64,000 bases of DNA from Bacteroides zhangwenhongii (GCF_009193325.2 NZ_CP059856.1:2356001-2420000), one strand, 5' to 3'; shown: positions 44,939 to 53,987, counted from the stretch's first letter. Numbers and translations: made by a program. Notes: a model not told the origin generated them from the letters alone.

Positions 44939-45919
44939 ATGTGTACAAGAGTCGTTTATTCGGGAAAAAATGGAATGGTGGCAACCGGCCGGTCTATGGA
45001 CTGGAAAACAGAAATGCACAGCAATCTTTGGGTATTTCCCAAAGGTATGGAAAGAAATGGAGAAACGGGAGCCAACTCCCTGAAATGGACGTCCAAGTAT
45101 GGCAGCGTGGTGACTTCAGCTTTCGAGATTGCCAGTACAGACGGGATGAATGAAAAAGGGTTGGTTGCCAATCTGTTATGGTTGCCCGAAACGGAGTATC
45201 CGGTCAGAGATCAAAGTAAACCGGGACTTGCCATTACTGCATGGGTGCAATATATGCTGGATAACTTCGCCACCGTAGACGAGGCGGTCGCTCTCATTGA
45301 TGAAAACACTTTCCAAGTGGTATCAGACCTGATGCCGGATGGTTCCCGCCTGGCAACCTTGCATTTATCTATTTCTGACGCAACGGGCGATTGTGCGATA
45401 TTCGAATATACGGGTGGAAAGCTGACTGTCTACCACAGCAAGGAGTACAAAGTGATGACCAACTCCCCTACCTACAACAAGCAACTGGCACTAAACGAAT
45501 ACTGGAAATCAATAGGAGGATTGAGCTTCCTGCCCGGAACCAACCGGCCGTCCGACCGTTTTGCAAGAGCCAGTTTTTATATCAATGCCCTGCCCCCAAC
45601 AGATGATGTGAGGATAGCCGTGGCAAGTGTATTCAGCGTTATCCGTAATACTTCTGTTCCTTATGGCATATCCACTCCCGAATTTCCGGAAATTTCCACC
45701 ACACAATGGAGAACGGTATCGGATAGTAAGAATCTGCTCTACTTCTTCGAATCAAGTCTGACACCTAATACATTCTGGGTAAACCTGCGGGAAACAGACT
45801 TGTCGGAAGGAGCTCCGGTACTCAAATTATCTATCGCCAACGGCGAAACTTATCATGGAAATGCAACGAAAGAATTTCAACCGGCACAGCCGTTCAGATT
45901 TATGGGAGTAAAAGGATAA
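44939..45919 (+). CDS. linear amide C-N hydrolase (bile salt hydrolase/penicillin V acylase family)
   Basis: Ntn-hydrolase of 326 residues whose nucleophile is Cys2, exposed by removal of Met1. Residues that form the bile salt hydrolase active site are all present: Cys2, Arg18 and Asp21 (GRSMDW), Asn78 in LVANLLW, Asn175 in MTNSPTYN and Arg in SDRFARASFY. There is no signal peptide, so it should work in the cytosol. The sequence does not decide between conjugated bile salts, penicillin V and N-acyl signals. It is monocistronic and is followed by a long inverted repeat. Confidence 0.88.
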   Translation: MCTRVVYSGKNGMVATGRSMDWKTEMHSNLWVFPKGMERNGETGANSLKWTSKYGSVVTSAFEIASTDGMNEKGLVANLLWLPETEYPVRDQSKPGLAITAWVQYMLDNFATVDEAVALIDENTFQVVSDLMPDGSRLATLHLSISDATGDCAIFEYTGGKLTVYHSKEYKVMTNSPTYNKQLALNEYWKSIGGLSFLPGTNRPSDRFARASFYINALPPTDDVRIAVASVFSVIRNTSVPYGISTPEFPEISTTQWRTVSDSKNLLYFFESSLTPNTFWVNLRETDLSEGAPVLKLSIANGETYHGNATKEFQPAQPFRFMGVKG

Positions 45920-45921
45920 AA

Positions 45922-46008
45922 TTATCCCCGGAAACGATCCATCTGAAGCACCCCCAAAAGTTTTTGTATCTAACTTTTGAGACGTATTTCGATCATTTCC
46001 GGGGATAA
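45922..46008. terminator. nested inverted repeat between convergent genes, probable bidirectional terminator
   Basis: Perfect 13 bp arms TTATCCCCGGAAA (45922-45934) and TTTCCGGGGATAA (45996-46008), with an inner pair CAAAAGTT/AACTTTTG between them. It fills the gap between the convergent hydrolase and MaoC genes. Confidence 0.6.
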
Positions 46009-46033
46009 AATCTGTTTCTTTAACTGCTTGCCA

Positions 46034-46498
46034 TTAATTGAAATAATAAAGGAATACAGCAATTCCTTCCAGCGCCTTCTTTGGTTGGTCTTTTATTTCG
46101 ATAGCAAACTTAATTTCTGCTTTTGCCACACCACGCAGATTGGTCAATGAGTGCAAAGTAGTCACCAGACGCACACTCTGTCCTGACAATACAGCCTGAC
46201 CGAATTTCATCTTATCCATACCGTAGTTAATCATCATCTTCAGGTTATTTACCTGGATAATCTGATTCCACAGATAAGGAAGCATAGACAATGTCAGGTA
46301 GCCATGAGCAATCGTGCTATGATAAGGGCTATCTACTTTCGCACGTTCCGTATCTACATGAATCCATTGATGATCCAGCGTTGCATCAGCAAAAAGATTA
46401 ATACGTTCCTGCGAGAGTTCCACATAATCGGAAACACCTATCTGTTGGCCTACTAGTTTTTCGAATTCTTCATACGAATTGATAATTACTTTTTCCAT
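46034..46498 (-). CDS. MaoC family dehydratase
   Basis: Hot-dog fold protein of 154 residues, related to (R)-specific enoyl-CoA hydratases. The hydratase signature is seen in VELSQERINLFADATLDHQWIHVD, with the catalytic Asp-x4-His pair, followed by STIAHGYLTLSM. The likely reaction is hydration of a 2-enoyl-CoA or related acyl thioester. No fatty-acid genes are adjacent, so the pathway is unknown. It is a single-gene unit on the minus strand. Confidence 0.88.
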   Translation of the reverse strand: MEKVIINSYEEFEKLVGQQIGVSDYVELSQERINLFADATLDHQWIHVDTERAKVDSPYHSTIAHGYLTLSMLPYLWNQIIQVNNLKMMINYGMDKMKFGQAVLSGQSVRLVTTLHSLTNLRGVAKAEIKFAIEIKDQPKKALEGIAVFLYYFN

Positions 46499-46618
46499 AA
46501 GTCTTATCGTTTTTATGGGGGTTATTTACTATTAAATTGGGGACAAAAATAGGAAAAATAAACTGATATGCCACCAAATTTATAAATAAAAGCAAGGAAT
46601 GAAGTATTTAGGTATGTT

Positions 46619-47146
46619 TTACAAACCGGAAGCCCGTTTCAGTGCTTCTGACAAAATACTGTAACCTCTGCCATTCAAATGTAAATCGTCGAGAGTCAAC
46701 TCCGGATTCAGCCTGCCATCCAGCAACAAACGGTCGAATACATCGAGATAGACAACGTCCGTCCCCTGCAATTTCTCGTATATCTTCCGGTTAAGGACAC
46801 GAATGAATTGATTCACAGCCGTACTGTAATCATCGTAATCATTACGTGGAAAAATACAGAAAAGATATGTTTTCAGTGAAGGGATGGCAAGGACCGCTTT
46901 TACATAACGTTCCACATAATCGTCCATATTTTCATCATTCAACTGATAAATATCATTGGTTCCGAATTGAATGACGACTTGGCAATCGGAAGTGTCTACG
47001 GTAAAAGACTCTACATAAGCCAGCCCTTCACCGGGAGCACCATAGTTCAGACATTCCCATGAAGGAAAGTAGACATCCAATGCCCAAAATGCCATGTGAC
47101 TGTTGCCAAGAAAGGCTAATTTAGGTTTCTCTCCCATTCTATTCAT
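46619..47146 (-). CDS. SGNH/GDSL hydrolase family protein
   Basis: A 175-residue esterase/lipase-like protein without a signal peptide. Block I reads FLGNSHMAFW, so GNSH replaces the usual GDS(L), keeping the nucleophilic Ser. Block III is FGTNDIYQ, and block V DDLHLNGRGY supplies the catalytic Asp and His. All four SGNH residues are thus present. The substrate is unknown. It is divergent from the pseudouridine synthase gene, with overlapping promoter boxes between them. Confidence 0.85.
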   Translation of the reverse strand: MNRMGEKPKLAFLGNSHMAFWALDVYFPSWECLNYGAPGEGLAYVESFTVDTSDCQVVIQFGTNDIYQLNDENMDDYVERYVKAVLAIPSLKTYLFCIFPRNDYDDYSTAVNQFIRVLNRKIYEKLQGTDVVYLDVFDRLLLDGRLNPELTLDDLHLNGRGYSILSEALKRASGL

Positions 47147-47178
47147 GTTACTTCATTCAATAATTCACGGATTTACTT

Positions 47179-47194
47179 TACTTTTGCAAAGGTA
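47179..47194. promoter_or_regulatory. back-to-back -7 boxes between SGNH and RluA genes
   Basis: TACTTTTG on + (47179-47186) adjoins TACCTTTG on minus (47187-47194). Divergent transcription from abutting boxes would make the two promoters compete. Confidence 0.5.
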
Positions 47195-47221
47195 ATCACA
47201 TTCATTCATATATATAAACCG

Positions 47222-48907
47222 ATGATACATTTTTTCAAGCAACCCATTTCTCACCTTGCGTTACCGGATAAATTCACTTATCCTTTCCACTATACGCCTC
47301 ATCCATTGTGTGTGTTGGCAGCGGAAGAAGTGAAAAAACATATCGCGAGCCGGAAGGAATGGCAAGAAGAGTTAGCTTTCGGAAAAATGTTCGGGATACT
47401 GATTGTACAAAAAGAAAATAAACAAGAGACTACAAAAAAAGAAGCAGTCAATGAAATTGGCTATCTCGCTGCTTTCTCCGGCAATCTGGCAGGAAAGAAT
47501 CTGCATCCTTATTTTGTCCCTCCTGTCTACGACTTATTGCAACCGGAAGGATTCTTCAAAATTGAAGAAGAACAAATATCTTCCATCAATATCCGTATTC
47601 GTGAATTAGAAAACAATCGTTCTTATCTCGATTTAAAAGAAAAGTGGAAGACGGAAACAGAACAGGCTAAAGCTATTTTGAATCAGGCTAAAGCAGAACT
47701 CAAAGCAGCAAAGGAGGCGAGAGAGATTCGCCGCCAATCCCCCTCTACCCTTTCCGAAGAGGAACAAGCCTCCCTGATCCGGGAAAGCCAATACCAGAAA
47801 GCGGAATACAAACGACTGGAAAAAGAATGGAAGAAACGATTGGAAGAACTCGAAACGGAAACGAGACACTTCGAGACTGAAATAGAACAACTGAAAACCG
47901 AACGGAAAGAACGTTCGGCAGCCTTGCAAAGAAAATTGTTCGAGCAATTCCGGATGCTGAATGCCAGAGGAGAAGTGAAAGACCTATACACAATCTTCGA
48001 GCAGACAGTTCAGAAAGTTCCTCCTGCCGGTGCGGGTGAATGCGCTTTGCCTAAGTTGTTGCAATATGCATATCTTCATCAATTAAAGCCATTGGCTATG
48101 GCCGAATTCTGGTGGGGAGACTCTCCTAAAAACGAAATCCGGCATCATGGATATTATTATCCATCCTGCAAGGGAAAATGTGAACCTATTTTGCAGCACA
48201 TGTTGCAAGGACTGAAAGTAGACGAGAATCCGTTGCTGAACTCCATCCATGAGGATGAAGAACTGGAAATCGTATATGAAGATGAATGGTTAGTGGTAGT
48301 CAATAAGCCGGCAGGAATGTTGTCCGTTCCGGGAAAGGAGGAGGACAGAGATTCAGTCTATCACCGCCTGAAAAAGAAGTATCCCGATGCTACCGGACCT
48401 ATGATTGTACATCGCCTTGATATGGCGACTTCCGGATTATTGCTCGTAGCTAAAACGAAAGAGGTACATCAACATTTGCAGGCACAATTTGCAAGCAGAA
48501 GTATCAAGAAACGCTATGTAGCCGTGTTGGATGGGGCAACAGCAACAGTAGAGAAGACAGCACTGCCGCCCGGAAGAACAGGAAGAATTGAACTCCCTCT
48601 CTGTTTGAATCCCCTTGATCGTCCCCGGCAAATCGTCAGTAGAGAACACGGGAAAGAAGCGATTACAGAATACCGAATCATCTGTGAATCAGAAAAACAC
48701 ACCCGGATTGCTTTCTATCCGTTGACCGGACGGACACACCAATTACGGGTACACGCCGCCCATCCGGAGGGATTGGGTTGCCCCATTCTTGGGGATGAAC
48801 TTTACGGAAAGAAAGCGGACAGACTATACCTCCACGCCGAATATATAGAGTTCCGTCATCCCATCAGCGGAAAGATTCTACGCATACAGAAAGAGGCCGA
48901 CTTCTAA
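47222..48907 (+). CDS. RluA-family RNA pseudouridine synthase with coiled-coil N-terminus
   Basis: Isomerises uridine to pseudouridine in rRNA or tRNA. The catalytic domain lies in the C-terminal ~220 residues: EDEWLVVVNKPAGMLSVPG, HRLDMATSGLLLVAK with the catalytic Asp, the GRTGRIELPL loop, and LTGRTHQLRVHAAHPEGLG. The N-terminal ~340 residues are longer than in RluA/C/D and hold a Glu/Lys-rich coiled coil (about 120-245) after an unrecognised domain. This long form looks normal for Bacteroides. Its target base is not known. It overlaps the convergent MATE gene by 4 bp. Confidence 0.9.
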   Translation: MIHFFKQPISHLALPDKFTYPFHYTPHPLCVLAAEEVKKHIASRKEWQEELAFGKMFGILIVQKENKQETTKKEAVNEIGYLAAFSGNLAGKNLHPYFVPPVYDLLQPEGFFKIEEEQISSINIRIRELENNRSYLDLKEKWKTETEQAKAILNQAKAELKAAKEAREIRRQSPSTLSEEEQASLIRESQYQKAEYKRLEKEWKKRLEELETETRHFETEIEQLKTERKERSAALQRKLFEQFRMLNARGEVKDLYTIFEQTVQKVPPAGAGECALPKLLQYAYLHQLKPLAMAEFWWGDSPKNEIRHHGYYYPSCKGKCEPILQHMLQGLKVDENPLLNSIHEDEELEIVYEDEWLVVVNKPAGMLSVPGKEEDRDSVYHRLKKKYPDATGPMIVHRLDMATSGLLLVAKTKEVHQHLQAQFASRSIKKRYVAVLDGATATVEKTALPPGRTGRIELPLCLNPLDRPRQIVSREHGKEAITEYRIICESEKHTRIAFYPLTGRTHQLRVHAAHPEGLGCPILGDELYGKKADRLYLHAEYIEFRHPISGKILRIQKEADF

Positions 48908-50292
48908 ACAGTAACCGTACTTGTGAACACCTGCTTCTTCAACCTGCGATAAACGTAGATAAATGCCGGTACGAGGAACAAATCTGCCGCTATCCAAGCC
49001 ATCGGATCACCGTAGCAGACAGCAATAAAGCCGAATGCAGGCACAGCGTAAATGCTGACAAGGATACGCGCAATCATCTCCGCCACTCCCGAAAACATGG
49101 CAAGATTGGTATATCCCACTCCCTGAATCGTGTAGCGCAGGATGCATAACAATCCAAGCATCGGGAAGAACATACAGGAGATATGCAGGAATAACTCGGT
49201 ATCCAACAGTATTTCCGTTTCCGACGGATCTACAAAGATCAATGCAAAATATTTGGCTCCCACCATCAGAAGAACGAACGTAAATGCCGCATAAACGATC
49301 ATCATCAAAGCACTCGCTTTGATTCCCAACCAGACACGCTCCGGTTTTCCTGCCCCATAATTCTGTCCGCTATACGTAGCCATCGCAATTCCCAGACTCT
49401 CGAACGTACAGATAAAGAACATCTTGATTCGCATGGCAGATGTAAAAGCAGCCACACACGCCGTTCCCAACGCATTATTCGCACTCTGAAGCATAATACT
49501 GCCGATAGCCGTGATAGAGAATTGTAATCCCATAGGCACACCAATGTAAAGCAGTGTCTTAGCCAGTTTCGACTGGAACCGGCGTTCTTTCGGAGTACCC
49601 TGCAATATTTCAAACTTCCGGTACATATAAATATAGCAGAGAACAGCCGACAACCCCTGCGAAAAGACAGTAGCAATGGCAGCTCCCGCCACTCCCCAGC
49701 CGAGTACCAGAATACAGAACAAGTCGAGAATGATATTCAGAACAGCAGCGAACAGCAAAAACCAGAAAGGCGTCTTGCTGTCTCCCAACGCACGGATGAT
49801 GCTTGAAAGAAGATTATAGAAGAAAGTGAAAGGAACGCCAATAAACGTAACAAGCAAATAAGCATACGCCCCTTCGAAAATATTCTCCGGCGTGCGCATA
49901 ATCCGGAGTATGTCCGCACAAAAGATACTGGTAACAAGAGCAATGACCACAGACATCCCCGCTGCCAGTTTCAAACTGACGGAAACGTAACTGCGCATCG
50001 TACTGTAATCACGTGCACCAAACTTCTGCGCAACGGGTATCCCGAAACCTCCGCAACATCCATTGCAGAATCCAAGAATCAGGAAAACAACCGATGTGCT
50101 GGCTCCAACAGAAGCTAACGCGTTAATTCCCAAAAACTTTCCTACAATTGCAGCATCAACAAGCGAATACGTTTGTTGCAACAGATTGCCGAGTAAAAGC
50201 GGCAGCGTAAACTTTAAAATGAGAGGTAATGCCGACCCTGCCGTCATTTCTTTAGAAGTTGCCATACGTCTATGTTCTAAAATCGGATGCAA
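48904..50292 (-). CDS. MATE family efflux transporter
   Basis: A 462-residue polytopic inner-membrane antiporter with about 12 helices. The opening LPLILKFTLPLLLGNLLQQ then TYSLVDAAIVGKFLG is typical of the NorM/DinF-like class. The cysteine-rich loop after helix 2 (GFCNGCCGGFGIP) is unusual. The substrate is unknown. A minus-strand -7 box TATCTTTG at 50290-50297 overlaps its start codon, so transcription begins either leaderless from a downstream ATG or further upstream. Confidence 0.9.
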   Translation of the reverse strand: MHPILEHRRMATSKEMTAGSALPLILKFTLPLLLGNLLQQTYSLVDAAIVGKFLGINALASVGASTSVVFLILGFCNGCCGGFGIPVAQKFGARDYSTMRSYVSVSLKLAAGMSVVIALVTSIFCADILRIMRTPENIFEGAYAYLLVTFIGVPFTFFYNLLSSIIRALGDSKTPFWFLLFAAVLNIILDLFCILVLGWGVAGAAIATVFSQGLSAVLCYIYMYRKFEILQGTPKERRFQSKLAKTLLYIGVPMGLQFSITAIGSIMLQSANNALGTACVAAFTSAMRIKMFFICTFESLGIAMATYSGQNYGAGKPERVWLGIKASALMMIVYAAFTFVLLMVGAKYFALIFVDPSETEILLDTELFLHISCMFFPMLGLLCILRYTIQGVGYTNLAMFSGVAEMIARILVSIYAVPAFGFIAVCYGDPMAWIAADLFLVPAFIYVYRRLKKQVFTSTVTV

Positions 50293-50388
50293 AGATACGG
50301 AAAATTCAATGAATTAGTTCTCGATTTGCGTTCCTCTTTTAGTTGACATAAATCAAAAAATCAGAATGAGAGCATGAATGCCCCCGGT

Positions 50389-50595
50389 CTATCGTTTCAC
50401 CAACCGTTTAGGTGAACCATGCCACGAGCATCCCAGGCAGAAGACTTCTGTCAAATCGAACCCCTCCATCGAATCTTCCGGATATTTGGGAACGACTTCA
50501 CCATCTTCGAGCACATAAACCAGCAGCCTGTCACCCTGTTCATTCTTCACATACATAGCTGCAATCTTGCATTGCGGACACAATAACTTTTTCAT
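50389..50595 (-). CDS. small zinc-ribbon-like protein
   Basis: A 68-residue protein with two Cys pairs, LLCPQC near the N-terminus and CLGCSW near the C-terminus, that would form a zinc ribbon. I start it at MKKLLCPQC (50595) because a -7 box lies just upstream; the open frame continues to 50832 through the divergent gene. The function is unknown. Confidence 0.7.
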   Translation of the reverse strand: MKKLLCPQCKIAAMYVKNEQGDRLLVYVLEDGEVVPKYPEDSMEGFDLTEVFCLGCSWHGSPKRLVKR

Positions 50596-50599
50596 GCCG

Positions 50600-50636
50600 C
50601 AAAGATACAAATTCTGCATAATCTTCGCTATCTTTG
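50600..50636. promoter_or_regulatory. divergent -7 boxes
   Basis: TATCTTTG on the minus strand at 50600-50607 (for the zinc-ribbon gene) and TATCTTTG on the plus strand at 50629-50636 (for the YgbA-like gene). Confidence 0.6.
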
Positions 50637-50663
50637 TCACTCCAAAGTGTAAAAAAGAAAGAG

Positions 50664-50963
50664 ATGAAAGCATCACGCATTGCGCACGAAAAGAAAACGG
50701 TAGAGTTGATGATCCGCCTCTATTGCCGGAAAAAAGAAAAAAATACAGTTCTTTGTGCCGACTGTGAAGAGTTGCTCCGCTATGCCCACGCCCGTCTCGA
50801 CCATTGTCCGTTTGGAGAGAAGAAGAGTGCATGCAAGGAATGCACCGTACATTGTTACAAGCCCGTCATGCGCGAACGAATGCGACAGGTGATGCGTTTC
50901 TCCGGACCGAGGATGTTGCTTTATGCACCCTGGCAGGCCATACGACATTTATTGAACCTATAA
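50664..50963 (+). CDS. YgbA-like (nitrous oxide-stimulated promoter) family protein
   Basis: A 99-residue Cys-rich protein of the YgbA_NO family: TVELMIRLYCRKK, LCADCEELLRYAHARLDHC, KSACKECTVHCYKP and MRQVMRFSGPRMLLYAPW. E. coli YgbA is induced by nitric oxide and helps recovery from nitrosative stress; the same role is inferred here. The six or more conserved cysteines may bind metal. I choose ATG 50664, preceded by AAGAAAGAG, over a TTG at 50634 that overlaps the promoter. The SDR gene follows after 18 bp. Confidence 0.82.
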   Translation: MKASRIAHEKKTVELMIRLYCRKKEKNTVLCADCEELLRYAHARLDHCPFGEKKSACKECTVHCYKPVMRERMRQVMRFSGPRMLLYAPWQAIRHLLNL

Positions 50964-50981
50964 CTTACTAAAAAATCAGTA

Positions 50982-51713
50982 ATGAAAAAAGCCATTATCA
51001 TTGGCGCTACCTCCGGCATCGGGCAAGAAGTTGCAAAATGTCTGTTACTGGATGGATGGCAAATCGGAGTAGCCGGCAGACGGCAATCTGCTCTCGAAAA
51101 CCTGCAACGGGCAGCACCGGATCAGATTCAAATTCAAGCGTTGGACGTAACCCAGGAAGATGCAGGCGAGAAATTGAATATGCTCATCGACAAGGTGGGC
51201 GGCATGGATTTGTTTCTTCTTAGCTCGGGCATCGGTTTCCAGAATACGAATCTGAACATGGAGGTGGAGCTGAACACAGCATACACCAATGTAGAGGGAT
51301 TTATCCGCATGGTGGATACCGCTTTCATCTATTTCAGAAAAAGCGGAGGCGGCCACTTGGCAGTCATCAGCTCCATCGCGGGAACGAAAGGACTTGGGGT
51401 GGCTCCTGCCTACTCTGCCACCAAACGTTTCCAGAACACTTACATAGATGCTCTCGAACAACTTTCATATTTACAAAAACTGAATATCCGTTTTACTGAT
51501 ATCCGTCCCGGATTTGTTGCCACCGACTTGCTCAACGACGGAAAACATTATCCGCTATTGATGGATGCAGCGAAAGTGGGACGTCACATCGCCTGGTCAC
51601 TGGAGCGGAAACAACGGATAGTAGTAATCGACTGGCGCTACCGGATACTGGTCTTTTTCTGGAAAATGATTCCCCGTTGGATGTGGAAACGGCTGCCCGT
51701 GAAAACCAATTAA
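50982..51713 (+). CDS. short-chain dehydrogenase/reductase
   Basis: Classical SDR of 243 residues. The nucleotide-binding motif is GATSGIGQE at the N-terminus. The catalytic Ser lies in ISSIAGTKG and the Tyr-x3-Lys in PAYSATKRF. GRRQ after the second strand suggests NADPH preference. The substrate is unknown. It lies 18 bp after the YgbA-like gene and is probably co-transcribed with it. Confidence 0.9.
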   Translation: MKKAIIIGATSGIGQEVAKCLLLDGWQIGVAGRRQSALENLQRAAPDQIQIQALDVTQEDAGEKLNMLIDKVGGMDLFLLSSGIGFQNTNLNMEVELNTAYTNVEGFIRMVDTAFIYFRKSGGGHLAVISSIAGTKGLGVAPAYSATKRFQNTYIDALEQLSYLQKLNIRFTDIRPGFVATDLLNDGKHYPLLMDAAKVGRHIAWSLERKQRIVVIDWRYRILVFFWKMIPRWMWKRLPVKTN

Positions 51714-51831
51714 CACCAAAAGTAAACCAGGAAAGAAATAAATGAATAAATAGCAAAACCGGATCACTTCTTTTCCAATATTTCTACTTACATTTGTCTT
51801 GTAACATAAACTTATAATCTAACAAAAAAAG

Positions 51832-52101
51832 ATGGAACAAAAATTTTGTCAAAGTTGCGGTATGCCGATAGACGACTCAACTTTTGGAAAAGAAGCGGAC
51901 GGTAGCAAGAACGAAGATTATTGCCACTATTGCTATGCGGACGGACATTTCACGAAAGAGTGTACCATGGACGAGATGATTGAGCTTAATCTGAATTATC
52001 TGGATGAGTTCAATAAAGACTCGGAAGTGAAATACACTGTGGAGGAAGCACGGAAAACGATGAAGGAGTACTTTCCACAGTTGAAGAGGTGGAAACAGTA
52101 A
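51832..52101 (+). CDS. putative zinc-ribbon protein
   Basis: An 89-residue protein of the Zn_ribbon_2 type: FCQSCGMPI and YCHYCYADG give four cysteines with the usual spacing, followed by a helical tail. Members of the family are stand-alone or fused to transcription regulators. The role is unknown. It is followed by a clear terminator. Confidence 0.8.
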   Translation: MEQKFCQSCGMPIDDSTFGKEADGSKNEDYCHYCYADGHFTKECTMDEMIELNLNYLDEFNKDSEVKYTVEEARKTMKEYFPQLKRWKQ

Positions 52102-52116
52102 ATCAGTAATACAGAG

Positions 52117-52159
52117 ATGCGTCGGAAACTATTAAGAATTATGTTTCTGACGCATTTTT
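52117..52159 (+). terminator. intrinsic terminator after the zinc-ribbon gene
   Basis: 13 bp stem ATGCGTCGGAAAC with GTTTCTGACGCAT (one G-T pair), 13 nt loop, then TTTTTA. Confidence 0.8.
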
Positions 52160-52184
52160 AGCTGACAAAGTATCTTCTTTGAAA

Positions 52185-52460
52185 TCAATCAATACCACCA
52201 TTTATTTCCGGGTGTCTTTCCAACCACTTCACTGCATAAGAGCATGTTGCTTTCGGCTTCATCCCGTTAGCTAATGCATAGGCGTAAGCAGCTTTTACCA
52301 AAGCAGCGGCAATCCCCCGCCCTTCAATAGGTTGTGGCACAATTGTGTGGATAATATCAAGAGAATCACCTATCAGGCGATATTGTACAAAGGCGGTGCG
52401 ACCGTCTACTTCTGTCTTGAACAATTTTTGTTCGGGCTGATGAATAATTTCGTAATCCAT
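52185..52460 (-). CDS. small GNAT acetyltransferase (YjdJ type)
   Basis: A 91-residue minimal GNAT domain of the YjdJ/GCN5-like class. TIVPQPIEGRGIAAALVKAAY is the acetyl-CoA-binding loop, followed by a conserved Cys in ATCSYAVKWLERHPE. The natural acyl acceptor is unknown. It is a single-gene unit on the minus strand. Confidence 0.85.
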   Translation of the reverse strand: MDYEIIHQPEQKLFKTEVDGRTAFVQYRLIGDSLDIIHTIVPQPIEGRGIAAALVKAAYAYALANGMKPKATCSYAVKWLERHPEINGGID

Positions 52461-52542
52461 AATTTCTGTTGTTTTAAAGTTGTCTCATTGTTCGTTAAGC
52501 ACTCCGGCAAAATAATCTTAGGTTATCAGGCGCAGATTGCGA

Positions 52543-53856
52543 TCAGAGTTGCTCGATCCACTTCAACTGGCTCGTATCGTATCCACGACGTTCGGCAGCG
52601 GTGACGAGTTTCTTCTTGATTTCTTCCGGCAGTTGGGGTGTACGGCTTAGTATCCAGAGATATTTATCAGTACTGCTGCCTACCAGGGCATAATTGTAAT
52701 TCTCTTCATCCAGTTCCAAGACATAATAATCAGAATAGAAACTAAGGAAGAAAGACACTTTCAGTTTGCCCGGCTGTGTGGGATCGGGTATTTTGGCGTG
52801 TCCGTTGGCAGTCTTGCAGATGTCGTAAGGAGAATTACGTTTGCATCCCCGGTTCTCCACACGAATCATGCCGTCGGGACGGAGCGTGTAAGTAGCCGTG
52901 ACGTCTACAAGTCCGTATTCAAAGCGATTCTCGTAGCGGGCTATTTCATACCAAAGTCCCATATACCGGTGCAGGTCGAGAGAGGTAACCGTACTATGGT
53001 TTGTACCTCTGAAAAGACGTTCGACATTGGGAATGGAGAAATGAAATCCTGCTTCCGTCAGACGCGTTGGGCGGACTCTCTGGCCCGCAGTCAGGAAGGA
53101 TGCCGCTTCACCATATAAGATACGGAAAATCCTTTGCGGGGCCACCATCGTCGTCCATGCCCGATAAGCCTTTCCCATCGCACGGGTGAAAGCATATTGC
53201 GAGATTTGCTGCGGAGCAACCAGATTATATACCCCACGTGTCTCTTCGTGAGTGATAAAAAACTCCATTGCACGGCAAAGATCACGTATCGATATCCACG
53301 GAAAAGCCTGCGTACCGGGACCGATGGCGGTAGCTATCTTGGTAGCTTGCAAAGGGCGAAGCATCTGCTGCATCGCTCCCCCGTCCGGAGAAAGCACTAC
53401 GCCAAAGCGTGTGATAACGAGCCTTGTAGGTTCGGGACAGTGTTTCGCCTCTTTTTCCCACGCATAGCAAAGATCGGACAGAAAGCCTTCTCCACGGGTA
53501 CGGGTATATTCGTCCACCTCCGCTTCCGAAGGATAATAACCTACGGCAGAAGCCGAAATCATCAGTTTCGGTTTCGTCTTGACTGCATTCAAAGCACGGA
53601 TAATACGATTGGTTACGACAATACGACTGTTGAAAAGCTCCTGTTTATATTCCGGTGTCCAACGTTTATTGATAGGTGCACCTGCCAGGTTGATGACAAC
53701 ATCACAATGGGTCAGTGTCTGAATCAAATAACCGGACATACCTTCGCGAAACATCGACCTTCCCAGAGGAATGATCCGATGTCCGCCCTTTTCTGTGAGA
53801 TAATTAGAAAGATGTCTACCTATATATCCGGTAGCTCCGGTCATTGCTATATTCAT
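52543..53856 (-). CDS. TIGR01777-type epimerase fused to a lipocalin
   Basis: A 437-residue fusion. Residues 1-~285 are an atypical SDR of the TIGR01777/YfcH group (TGATGYIGRHL, VINLAGAPINKRWT, FPWISIRDLC, AGQRVRPTRL). Residues ~290-437 are a bacterial lipocalin like Blc (MGLWYEIARYENRFE, YVLELDEENYNYALVGSS, WILSRTPQLPEE). There is no signal peptide, although Blc-type lipocalins are usually outer-membrane lipoproteins, so the lipocalin here would be cytosolic. It might hand a hydrophobic ligand to the dehydrogenase (inference). Confidence 0.88.
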   Translation of the reverse strand: MNIAMTGATGYIGRHLSNYLTEKGGHRIIPLGRSMFREGMSGYLIQTLTHCDVVINLAGAPINKRWTPEYKQELFNSRIVVTNRIIRALNAVKTKPKLMISASAVGYYPSEAEVDEYTRTRGEGFLSDLCYAWEKEAKHCPEPTRLVITRFGVVLSPDGGAMQQMLRPLQATKIATAIGPGTQAFPWISIRDLCRAMEFFITHEETRGVYNLVAPQQISQYAFTRAMGKAYRAWTTMVAPQRIFRILYGEAASFLTAGQRVRPTRLTEAGFHFSIPNVERLFRGTNHSTVTSLDLHRYMGLWYEIARYENRFEYGLVDVTATYTLRPDGMIRVENRGCKRNSPYDICKTANGHAKIPDPTQPGKLKVSFFLSFYSDYYVLELDEENYNYALVGSSTDKYLWILSRTPQLPEEIKKKLVTAAERRGYDTSQLKWIEQL

Positions 53857-53915
53857 CTTGATTCGTTGTTTATTTTAACTCTATTAGAAAAACGTATAAA
53901 ATGCAAGAAAAGTTC

Positions 53916-53945
53916 TTTGAAAAAAGCAAAATGAGGTTATCTTTG
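53916..53945 (+). promoter_or_regulatory. promoter of the lytic transglycosylase gene
   Basis: -33 TTTG at 53916-53919, 18 bp spacer, -7 TATCTTTG at 53938-53945. The ATG follows 42 bp downstream. Confidence 0.75.
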
Positions 53946-53987
53946 CAAGATAGACTTAAACATTGAAGCATCCAAAAAGGTTATAAA

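Noticed and set aside
53134..53934. Long + strand open frame (266 codons) opposite the epimerase-lipocalin gene
   Set aside because: Antisense to a clearly coding fusion; Cys/Arg/His-rich with no motif and no ribosome binding site.
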